Of a DNA stretch of 7,176 bases, positions 1 through 5,816 are shown in pieces. The stretch covers positions 1 to 7,176 of the forward strand of contig CAMBXY010000073.1 of the NCBI GenBank assembly GCA_945871945.1. The letters are read 5' to 3'. Position 1 is the first letter of the stretch; each line of letters starts with the position of its first letter. Both the position numbers and the translations under genes were made by a program. The notes under the pieces are model-generated. The model saw only the letters and a program-made list of their open reading frames with translations. It was not told the DNA's origin and searched no databases. This DNA comes from Bordetella parapertussis. Lineage in GTDB: Bacteria; Pseudomonadota; Gammaproteobacteria; Burkholderiales; Burkholderiaceae_C.

Positions 1-557
1 TACCCAGGCAATATGTGCGCTTGTATGACGGCTTGTCTTTGAATATTGGTGGTCAAGCTTGGCGTTGCATCAGTGGCTATGGTCATGCGCCTGAACATAT
101 CGCGCTGTATTGTGAATCTAAGAACGTATTGATCACTGGCGACATGGTCCTTCCGCGCATTTCAACCAATATCAGCGTGTACGACAGCGAGCCTTTGTCC
201 AATCCATTGCAACTTTTTTTAGATTCTCTGAAAAAATTTGTCCACCTGCCAACTGACTGCTTATGTCTGCCCTCGCATGGCAAACCTTTTATCGGCGTGC
301 ACACCCGCGTAAAGCAACTGAGCCAACACCATGCTGATCGGCTCGATGAGTTACGCGCGGCTTGCGCTGTTAGCGCCATGAGCGCCTTACAAGCCATGGC
401 TGTTTTGTTCAAACGCGAACTAGATGGTCACCAAACGATATTTGCCCTAGGCGAGTCTCTGGCGCATTTGCATTTGCTTTGGTATCAAAATGAATTTGAG
501 CGAATAGAAGGCACCCTGATTCTCTTCAAACCCACCGAGGTAAAACCTCGCCATTGA
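1..557 (+). CDS. MBL-fold metallohydrolase with C-terminal winged-helix domain (5' end outside window)
   Basis: This is the last 184 codons of a metallo-beta-lactamase-fold hydrolase. The reading frame is open to the left edge (first full codon at 3), so the GTG at 15 is an internal valine and the start is missing. The visible part carries the later metal-site motifs: GYGHAPEHI (His about fragment residue 28), ITGD (Asp 47) and PSHGKPF (His 92). The HxHxDH motif should lie upstream, outside the window. From about residue 100 a helical region (RVKQLSQHHADRLDEL, then LFKREL and FALGESLAHL) matches the winged-helix tail of LACTB2-like hydrolases. Such proteins hydrolyse thioesters, nucleic acids or other esters, and the fragment does not show which. 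The gene is convergent with the minus-strand operon, and its last 32 bp overlap the end of the metallopeptidase gene. The fold is fairly certain and the substrate unknown. Confidence 0.88.
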   Translation, partial: PRQYVRLYDGLSLNIGGQAWRCISGYGHAPEHIALYCESKNVLITGDMVLPRISTNISVYDSEPLSNPLQLFLDSLKKFVHLPTDCLCLPSHGKPFIGVHTRVKQLSQHHADRLDELRAACAVSAMSALQAMAVLFKRELDGHQTIFALGESLAHLHLLWYQNEFERIEGTLILFKPTEVKPRH

Positions 558-1395
558 GGGCATGGCGACGCTGCTCGTAATCGGGCAGCAGCGAGCCTAC
601 GGTTTCCCAAAACTGGGGGCTGTGGTTCATGACCCGCAAATGACTTAACTCGTGGGCCACGACATAGTCGATCACCTCTTGCTTGAAATGAATCAAGCGC
701 CAATTCAGTCGAATACTGCCGTCAGCCGATGCCGTACCCCAACGTGAACTGGCATTGCTCAAACTCAATCGAGCCCACTTCACCCCGAGCAAAGGCGCAA
801 AATGGTTCAGCCTTTGACTGAAATTTAATTTGGCTTGCTGCATCAACCAAGCCTGAACAGCATCTCGGATTTGCCCTGGCTGCGCATGCAAAGACAAAGC
901 CACTTGCAATATCTTCACGGCTGTGTTTTCTGCTGAAACATCAGCCAAAACTGCACCACCTTGTTGAAACTGGTGTTCGGGGTCAAGCCGCACCACCAAG
1001 TTCTCACCCAAAAATGGAACGGTTGCGCCATCCTTCCAGTCGATGATGGTGTGTTGCATCTGCTTTTGCCGCTCTTGAGTCTCTTGCAGTTTGCGAAGTA
1101 TCCAAGCGCTTTTTTCATGCAGCACAGCTTCCACGCTAGAGACTGTGGCCCATCGGGGTGCGCGTACTTCCAGACCATCTGCACCGACAGACATGCCTAT
1201 GGTTTTACGCTTAACTCTTTGAAATGCGTAAGCAATGGTGGTTTGCTGCAGCTGAATTTGTCGACTGGCTAAGGGGTGAATAAACGCTGCATCGCTGAAT
1301 GTCTTCTCAGTCTTATGTTTGTGCTGTGGGCTTTCAACTTCACTGTGGCCGTGGTTGCCTAACCAATCGAGAGCAAGCTGAACAAATGCGGTCAT
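526..1395 (-). CDS. YgjP-like (DUF45/COG1451) zinc metallopeptidase
   Basis: A 289-residue protein of the YgjP-like family, which is related to the SprT/WLM group of small metallopeptidases. The zinc site is clear: VVAHELSHLRVMNHSPQFW places His248, Glu249 and His252 in an HExxH motif, with His258 a likely third ligand (HExxHxxxxxH spacing). Other family marks are SSRWG (216-220), IRLNWRLI (228-235) and the C-terminal LPRW. Residues 1-12 form a short hydrophobic patch (FVQLALDWL), and 13-38 are polar, His/Lys-rich and probably disordered. The catalytic domain starts near 45. No signal peptide is seen, so it should be cytoplasmic. The ATG at 1395 lies 3 nt after the plsC stop, which suggests translation by reinitiation. 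The natural substrate is unclear; a role in DNA-protein crosslink or protein turnover is only an analogy with relatives. The last codons overlap the convergent MBL gene. Confidence 0.9.
   Translation of the reverse strand: MTAFVQLALDWLGNHGHSEVESPQHKHKTEKTFSDAAFIHPLASRQIQLQQTTIAYAFQRVKRKTIGMSVGADGLEVRAPRWATVSSVEAVLHEKSAWILRKLQETQERQKQMQHTIIDWKDGATVPFLGENLVVRLDPEHQFQQGGAVLADVSAENTAVKILQVALSLHAQPGQIRDAVQAWLMQQAKLNFSQRLNHFAPLLGVKWARLSLSNASSRWGTASADGSIRLNWRLIHFKQEVIDYVVAHELSHLRVMNHSPQFWETVGSLLPDYEQRRHALNGEVLPRWV
536..550. other. Small perfect hairpin inside the convergent gene overlap
   Basis: CGAGGT (536-541) and ACCTCG (545-550) form a 6-bp perfect inverted repeat with a three-base AAA loop. 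It lies within the 32 bp shared by the MBL gene and the metallopeptidase gene, so transcripts of either strand can fold it. Neither side has a proper T-tract (the minus-strand side has only TTT a few bases later), so it is not a standard intrinsic terminator. A weak bidirectional transcription or 3'-end barrier is possible, but chance is not excluded because both genes code through it. Confidence 0.4.
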
Positions 1396-1401
1396 CTCTC
1401 A
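1393..1401 (-). promoter_or_regulatory. plsC/metallopeptidase stop-start junction (TGAGAGATG)
   Basis: The plsC stop TGA is followed after three bases (GAG) by the ATG of the YgjP-like gene. The GAG is too close to the ATG to act as a normal Shine-Dalgarno, so reinitiation is the likely mode. The sequence just upstream matches that of the glyQ/glyS junction. Confidence 0.65.
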
Positions 1402-2145
1402 GGCCGATGCAGTTTCGTAGGCCTCAGGGTCGAGACGATGCATTTCGTTTTCTATCCATTGCTGCACTTCTTGCATCATCTCTTCGGGCTCGCGTCCAGT
1501 GCTTTGAATCATCGGACCCACCGAGACGGTAACAAGACCCGGATACTTAACAAATGCCTTGCGCGGCCAACACCGCGCCGAATTCACCGCGACAGGGACA
1601 ACCGGCACGCCTGTCTCGATAGCCAATCGGGTACCACCCGCTTTGTAGTTGCCCGCTTGCCCGCGCTCGATACGGGTGCCTTCGGGGAACATGATGACCC
1701 AAATGCCTTTGCTGAGCAAATCTCTGCCTTGACTCACCACTTTTTGAAATGCTTGGCTGCGCAATTTGCGGTCTATATGGATCATGTCCAAGCGTCCAAT
1801 GCCCCAACCAAAAAAAGGCACGTACAACAATTCCTTTTTGAACACATATGCCAAGTCCCTAGGCATGATGACGGGCATCAAAAAAGTTTCGTAAGTAGAT
1901 TGATGCTTAACAAGCAATACCACTGGTTGATCGAGCGCAGGTAAATTTTCCACGCCCTTCAATTCATAACGTATGCCCAATATATGTTTGGCTCCGCTGA
2001 TCGACAAACTTAACCAAAACACAGCCATTCGGTACAAACGATGGCTGCTTAAACGCAAAGCGGCACCCAGCAACATAAGCAAAGCCACTGGGATGACGGT
2101 AACCAGCATCCAAAGCATATGCAACAAAGATCGAAGCAGTGACAT
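1399..2145 (-). CDS. plsC: 1-acyl-sn-glycerol-3-phosphate acyltransferase (lysophosphatidic acid acyltransferase)
   Basis: PlsC moves a second acyl chain from acyl-ACP or acyl-CoA to lysophosphatidic acid, giving phosphatidic acid, at the inner face of the cytoplasmic membrane. The 248-residue product begins with a hydrophobic segment (about residues 7-30), followed by a second apolar stretch (about 40-50). Acyltransferase motifs appear in order: KHQSTYETF (His81 to Glu86, in place of the usual HxxxxD), ELLYVPFFGWGIGRLD (105-120, motif II region), FPEGTR (153-158) and VPVVPVAV (180-187). Length is usual for the family. I chose the ATG at 2145 because it shares a base with the gmhB stop (TGATG). 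A TTG at 2148 would add one residue. Homology and motifs make the assignment firm, although acyl-donor preference cannot be read. Close PlsC paralogues of narrower function exist in some bacteria. Confidence 0.93.
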   Translation of the reverse strand: MSLLRSLLHMLWMLVTVIPVALLMLLGAALRLSSHRLYRMAVFWLSLSISGAKHILGIRYELKGVENLPALDQPVVLLVKHQSTYETFLMPVIMPRDLAYVFKKELLYVPFFGWGIGRLDMIHIDRKLRSQAFQKVVSQGRDLLSKGIWVIMFPEGTRIERGQAGNYKAGGTRLAIETGVPVVPVAVNSARCWPRKAFVKYPGLVTVSVGPMIQSTGREPEEMMQEVQQWIENEMHRLDPEAYETASA

Positions 2146-2147
2146 CA
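2143..2147 (-). promoter_or_regulatory. gmhB/plsC overlapping stop-start (TGATG)
   Basis: The gmhB stop TGA and the plsC ATG share one base, the classic arrangement for translational coupling. No clear Shine-Dalgarno is seen in the last codons of gmhB, so plsC translation probably depends on gmhB translation. Confidence 0.7.
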
Positions 2148-2738
2148 AGCAGAACCGCTAGAGGAACTTACAGATTGTTTGACCATGGCGTTGACCAATA
2201 ACCAGTCGGCAAAAGCAGCCAAGTCGGAGTGCACGTGTGTTTGGACAGGAAAACCGTCAGGCAATGCCAAGCCTGCATACTGCTCCCCCTTGCCTGTTAA
2301 AACCAAGTGCGGCGTACAGCCGCTGGCCGCCGCCGCTTGCGCGTCCCGCAAGGAGTCACCAACAGCATGTACTTCCTTCAAATCGACATTGAAGCGCTCA
2401 CCAATTTGCTCGAACAAGCCTGGCAACGGCTTTCTACACTGACATTGATCATCCGGAGTGTGAGGGCAATAAAAAATAGCATCGACGCGTCCACCGGCAT
2501 TGGCCAAAGCTTTATTCATCTTGTCGTGCATTTGATTTAAGGTGGCGACATCAAACAAGCCACGACCCAAACCCGACTGATTAGAGGCAATCACAACGCG
2601 CCACCCAGCATGGTTGAGCTTGGCAATCGCATCTATCGCACCAGGCAGCGCCACCCATTCTTCGGGTGACTTGATGTAGTCATCACTGTCTTGGTTGATC
2701 GTGCCATCTCTGTCCAAAATCACTATGGGGGTGTGCAT
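2145..2738 (-). CDS. gmhB: D-glycero-D-manno-heptose 1,7-bisphosphate 7-phosphatase
   Basis: GmhB removes the 7-phosphate from heptose 1,7-bisphosphate in the cytoplasm, on the way to ADP-heptose for the LPS inner core. The 197-residue protein is a HAD-superfamily phosphatase. Motif I is LDRDGT, with nucleophile Asp9 and acid/base Asp11; motif II is SNQSG (52-56). Lys103 in CRKP and GDSLRD (Asp128, Asp132) complete the site. A zinc loop follows the family pattern with Cys91, His93, Cys99 and Cys101, but it is shorter than in E. coli GmhB. The Ser-rich tail (189-195) is probably not structural. The start at 2738 is supported by a GAAGG ribosome-binding site seven bases upstream, 12 nt after the glyS stop. 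The stop overlaps the plsC start. Partner enzymes GmhA and HldE are not in the window. A histidinol-phosphatase-type HAD is the alternative, but the zinc loop and motifs favour GmhB. Confidence 0.93.
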   Translation of the reverse strand: MHTPIVILDRDGTINQDSDDYIKSPEEWVALPGAIDAIAKLNHAGWRVVIASNQSGLGRGLFDVATLNQMHDKMNKALANAGGRVDAIFYCPHTPDDQCQCRKPLPGLFEQIGERFNVDLKEVHAVGDSLRDAQAAAASGCTPHLVLTGKGEQYAGLALPDGFPVQTHVHSDLAAFADWLLVNAMVKQSVSSSSGSA

Positions 2739-2745
2739 GTGAATG

Positions 2746-2750
2746 CCTTC
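2746..2750 (-). promoter_or_regulatory. Ribosome-binding site of gmhB
   Basis: GAAGG on the minus strand lies in the 12-nt gap between the glyS stop (TAA, 2753-2751) and the gmhB ATG (2738-2736), with 7 nt between it and the start codon. It is the clearest Shine-Dalgarno sequence in the operon. gmhB can therefore probably load ribosomes on its own, whereas glyS, plsC and the metallopeptidase gene seem to rely on coupling. Confidence 0.7.
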
Positions 2751-4886
2751 TTAATGGGCTAAGCGAGATAAATCGGCCACGCGATTCATGCTGTGATGCA
2801 GGTTTTGCAGCAAGCCTAAGCGATTGCGCCGAATGTCATCATCTGGGTCATTGACCATGACATCATTGAAAAACACATCAACCGGTTCTCGCAATGCTGC
2901 CAAGGCTTGCAAAGACGCCGTGTAGTTTTGGGCTTGGTAAAAGTCGTCCGCTTCTTTCACACTTAGCGTCATGGCTTGATGCAAGCTAAGTTCAGCCGGC
3001 TCTTTCAACTTTTCTGCAAAAAACCCAAGCGTGTCTTCTGGGGGCGCCTTTTTCAAAATATTTGTCAACCGCTTATTGGCTGCGGCCAACGCTGCGGCTT
3101 GTGGCATGGCAGCAAAAGTGCGCACCGCTTCCATTCGGGCGCCAATGTCTCCCAAACACTGGGGTTTCAGTGCCAATACGGCATCTACTTCTGCGGGGCT
3201 ATAGCCTTGGTCTTTCAACGTGACTGCCAATCTGTCCAGTATGAATTGATACAACTCTTCTTTGGCTTTATCAGTGGGCAAATCAAATTCTTTGGCGAAC
3301 ACGCCAAAACTGCAATCGAGCAGTAGATCAATTCGCATGGTGTGAAAGGGCGAACGCATCAGTAAGCGAATCACACCCAAAGCTTGTCTGCGCAGTGCAA
3401 ACGGGTCTTTGTCGCCTGTGGGCAAATTCCCTATGCCAAACATTCCGGTCAAAGTTTCCAGCTTATCAACCAAAGCCAGCAAGCACCCCACATCACTTCG
3501 GGGCAAGCTGTCACCCGCAAAACGTGGCTTGTAATGGTCGGCTATGGCATGCGCAATTTCTTCGCTGTGGCCATCGTGCAAAGCGTAATAAGCGCCCATG
3601 GTGCCTTGCAGTTCAGGAAACTCACCCACCATGTCTGTCAACAAATCTGTTTTAGCCAGTTGAGCAGCAGTCACCACATGGGTTTGTTCGGTTGGCGTTG
3701 CCAACACACTGGCCAACTGTTGAGCAATGCCGCTTACGCGCAGCATGCGTTGGTGCTGTGTGCCCAGTTGGTTGTGATAAACCACTTTGGCCAAGCTCTC
3801 AACCCTTGACTCTAAGGTGTGTTGTCTGTCTTGATTGTAAAAAAATTGTGCATCTGCCAATCGGGGTCGAACCACCCGTTCATTGCCAGTGATGACAGCA
3901 CTGGGGTCTTGCGGTTGGATATTGCTCACCACCAAAAATTGATGGGTCAGTTCACCTTGTGGGTTCATCAATGGAAAGTATTTTTGATTGGCCTTCATGG
4001 TCAGGATCAAACACTCTGACGGCACCTCTAAGAAAGACTTATCAAACTGACACAGCAAGACATTGGGCTTTTCAACCAAACCTGTCACTTCTGACAATAA
4101 ATCCTCGTCTTGCAAGGCTTGCAAACCTTGGCCCGCTTGAAGTGCGACTTGGCTTAATTGATTTTGGATCTGGGCTTTGCGTTTATCAAAGCTGGCAATC
4201 ACCGCCCCACGCTCAAGCAAAGCGTCTTCGTAATCGTCAGCATGTTTGATGTCGATGAATGCTTCCATGGCCTCAAAGCGGTGACCTAATGTGCGTCGTC
4301 CTGCGCTCAAGCCCAGGGCTTTGACTGCAACGATCTGGTCTCCAAGCAAGGCTATCAAATGATGCACGGGTCTGACAAAGCTGACGCTGTCCCAACCGGG
4401 CATGGCACAGTCTTTATCTAGCTGATATGTCATCAGTTTAGGAATAGGCATTTGGCTGATGCTTATATCAAGCGCCATTTGCAAACCTTGCGCTATCGTC
4501 ACGCCTGACTGGGTTTGCGCCAAGAACAAAGCCAAGGCTTTGCCATCTGGTTTTTGTTCTAGTGCAGCAAACTGTTCTGCACCCAAACCCAGGGACTGCA
4601 TTTTCTTGAGCAAGGCAGGAGTGGCTTGGCCTTGAACGTCTAGCCCAATACTGACCGGCATGAGTTTGAGTTGAACTCCTTTATCAGCCGCCTTGGCGGA
4701 TACACCGGTGATGTGCACGCCTAAGCGGCGGGGTGTTGCAAACGAGGTTACTTTTGAATTACTGCTCAACAGTCCCTGCTGCTCCAAGCTTTTATAAAGC
4801 CCTTGAGAAAATGCATTGGACAATGATGACAATGCTTTGGGCGGCAGTTCTTCGGCTTGAAGTTCTACTAACAAATTGTGATTCAT
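2751..4886 (-). CDS. glyS: Glycyl-tRNA synthetase beta subunit
   Basis: This is the beta chain of the alpha2beta2 bacterial glycyl-tRNA synthetase. It binds tRNA-Gly and, with GlyQ, supports aminoacylation in the cytoplasm. The product is 711 residues, slightly longer than the 689-residue E. coli protein. Family signatures run the full length: the start MNHNLLVELQAEELPPKAL, TPRRLG (51-56), RPVHHLIALL (172-181), GHRFEA (201-206), ADAQFFY (344-350), the HD-like block KTDLLTDMVGEFPELQG (412-428), GDKDPFALRR (491-500), and the C-terminal anticodon-binding region ending FFNDVMVNDPDDDIRRNRL (672-690). I chose the ATG at 4886 because homologues begin with this peptide. An in-frame TTG at 4946 would add 20 unrelated residues that lie inside glyQ. 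The ATG follows the glyQ stop after one base, the tight coupling expected of two subunits made in equal amounts. No motif appears lost. Confidence 0.97.
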   Translation of the reverse strand: MNHNLLVELQAEELPPKALSSLSNAFSQGLYKSLEQQGLLSSNSKVTSFATPRRLGVHITGVSAKAADKGVQLKLMPVSIGLDVQGQATPALLKKMQSLGLGAEQFAALEQKPDGKALALFLAQTQSGVTIAQGLQMALDISISQMPIPKLMTYQLDKDCAMPGWDSVSFVRPVHHLIALLGDQIVAVKALGLSAGRRTLGHRFEAMEAFIDIKHADDYEDALLERGAVIASFDKRKAQIQNQLSQVALQAGQGLQALQDEDLLSEVTGLVEKPNVLLCQFDKSFLEVPSECLILTMKANQKYFPLMNPQGELTHQFLVVSNIQPQDPSAVITGNERVVRPRLADAQFFYNQDRQHTLESRVESLAKVVYHNQLGTQHQRMLRVSGIAQQLASVLATPTEQTHVVTAAQLAKTDLLTDMVGEFPELQGTMGAYYALHDGHSEEIAHAIADHYKPRFAGDSLPRSDVGCLLALVDKLETLTGMFGIGNLPTGDKDPFALRRQALGVIRLLMRSPFHTMRIDLLLDCSFGVFAKEFDLPTDKAKEELYQFILDRLAVTLKDQGYSPAEVDAVLALKPQCLGDIGARMEAVRTFAAMPQAAALAAANKRLTNILKKAPPEDTLGFFAEKLKEPAELSLHQAMTLSVKEADDFYQAQNYTASLQALAALREPVDVFFNDVMVNDPDDDIRRNRLGLLQNLHHSMNRVADLSRLAH

Positions 4887-4890
4887 CTCA
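4884..4890 (-). promoter_or_regulatory. glyQ/glyS stop-start junction (TGAGATG)
   Basis: The glyQ stop TGA and the glyS ATG are separated by a single G on the minus strand. No strong Shine-Dalgarno lies in the glyQ tail (upstream bases are C/G-rich, GGCGGCC), which points to reinitiation by the ribosome that has just finished glyQ. This fits the equal need for the two synthetase subunits. Confidence 0.7.
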
Positions 4891-5793
4891 GGCCGCCGAT
4901 TCTGTGATGTGCTTGACCCATTCTTTGGGTGCCATGGGGTAGCCAAGAGCCTCTCGACTTTTCAGATAACTTTGCGCCACATTTTTAGCCAAATTTCTGA
5001 TGCGACCTATATAAGCGGCTCTTTCAGTCACACTGATGGCTCCGCGGGCATCCAATAAATTGAATGTATGTGCTGCTTTCAACACCTGTTCATAGGCCGG
5101 CAAGGCCAAAGACTGCGTCATTAAATACAGCGCTTGCTTTTCATGCGCACTGAACGCTTCAAACAAAAACCCAGCATCGCTGTGTTCGAAGTTATAGGCC
5201 GATTGCTCTTGCTCGTTTTGTAAATACACATCGCCATAACTCAGTGTGTCTGTCCATTTCAAGTTGTAGACATTGTCAACCCCTTGCAAATACATGGCTA
5301 ATCTTTCCAAGCCATAGGTAATTTCGCCCGTGATGGGCTTGCAATCGATACCGCCGACTTGTTGAAAATAAGTGAACTGGGTGACCTCCATGCCGTTGAG
5401 CCAGACTTCCCAGCCCAAGCCCCATGCACCCAATGTGGGGTTTTCCCAATCGTCTTCAACAAAGCGAATATCGTTGGTGTTTAAGTTGAACCCCAGCGTT
5501 TCTAATGAACCTAAATACAACTCCAAAATGTTGGAAGGTGCAGGCTTGAGCACCACTTGGTATTGGTAATAGTGTTGCAATCGGTTGGGGTTTTCGCCAT
5601 AGCGCCCGTCTTTGGGACGTCGAGAAGGCTGAACATACGCGGCCTTCCAAGGCTCTGGGCCAAGTGCTCGCAAGAATGTTGCTGTATGTGAGGTGCCTGC
5701 ACCCACTTCCATGTCCAAGGGTTGAAGCAAAGCGCAACCCTGTTGATCCCAGTAGTTTTGTAGTTGAAGAATGATTTGTTGAAAAGTCAGCAT
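4888..5793 (-). CDS. glyQ: Glycyl-tRNA synthetase alpha subunit
   Basis: This is the class II catalytic chain, which activates glycine with ATP and works only with GlyS. The 301-residue protein is strongly conserved: [20 protein letters not shown] at the start, [19 protein letters not shown] (31-49), [19 protein letters not shown] (55-73, motif 2 region), [20 protein letters not shown] (111-130), [14 protein letters not shown] (136-149), and motif 3 at [10 protein letters not shown] (161-170). [21 protein letters not shown] (246-266) lies near the C-terminus, followed by a less conserved tail (from about 285). The start at 5793 is fixed by the conserved N-terminus, although I see no Shine-Dalgarno before it. 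It lies 23 nt downstream of lnt. The stop is one base before the glyS start. Confidence 0.97.
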   Translation of the reverse strand: MLTFQQIILQLQNYWDQQGCALLQPLDMEVGAGTSHTATFLRALGPEPWKAAYVQPSRRPKDGRYGENPNRLQHYYQYQVVLKPAPSNILELYLGSLETLGFNLNTNDIRFVEDDWENPTLGAWGLGWEVWLNGMEVTQFTYFQQVGGIDCKPITGEITYGLERLAMYLQGVDNVYNLKWTDTLSYGDVYLQNEQEQSAYNFEHSDAGFLFEAFSAHEKQALYLMTQSLALPAYEQVLKAAHTFNLLDARGAISVTERAAYIGRIRNLAKNVAQSYLKSREALGYPMAPKEWVKHITESAA

Positions 5794-5816
5794 GATCTAT
5801 TTAGTTTTTTTTCATT
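5794..5816 (-). promoter_or_regulatory. A-rich 23-nt lnt-glyQ spacer without a Shine-Dalgarno
   Basis: This is the longest non-coding stretch in the window. On the minus strand it is A-rich with a run of eight A (5812-5805), and nothing resembling GGAGG lies before the glyQ ATG. Such A-rich leaders can be bound by ribosomal protein S1. The spacer also holds a four-codon frame, ATG AAA AAA AAC TAA, from 5815 to 5801. No hairpin and no convincing -35/-10 pair are seen, so glyQ is probably read through from lnt. Confidence 0.45.

Noticed and set aside
15..17. GTG at 15 as the start of the MBL gene
   Set aside because: The frame is open to the window edge and the protein would lack the HxHxDH metal-binding motif, so the gene begins upstream of the window.
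1438..1944. A 168-codon open frame on the + strand opposite plsC
   Set aside because: It is the reverse complement of a well-supported gene, has a His/Arg-rich composition with no recognisable domain, and lacks a ribosome-binding site.
2146..2148. TTG as the plsC start
   Set aside because: It would add one residue only; the adjacent ATG overlaps the gmhB stop in the standard TGATG form and is the better start.
3384..3809. A 141-codon + strand frame (and several shorter ones) opposite glyS
   Set aside because: GlyS is conserved across the whole region; these frames show no family features and are antisense shadows.
4887..4946. A 20-residue N-terminal extension of GlyS starting at TTG 4946
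   Set aside because: The extra residues do not resemble GlyS and lie wholly inside the glyQ coding end; the conserved GlyS start peptide begins at the ATG at 4886.
5805..5812. T8 run on the + strand as an intrinsic terminator
   Set aside because: No stem precedes it, and no + strand gene ends here; on the minus strand it is an A-run in the glyQ leader.
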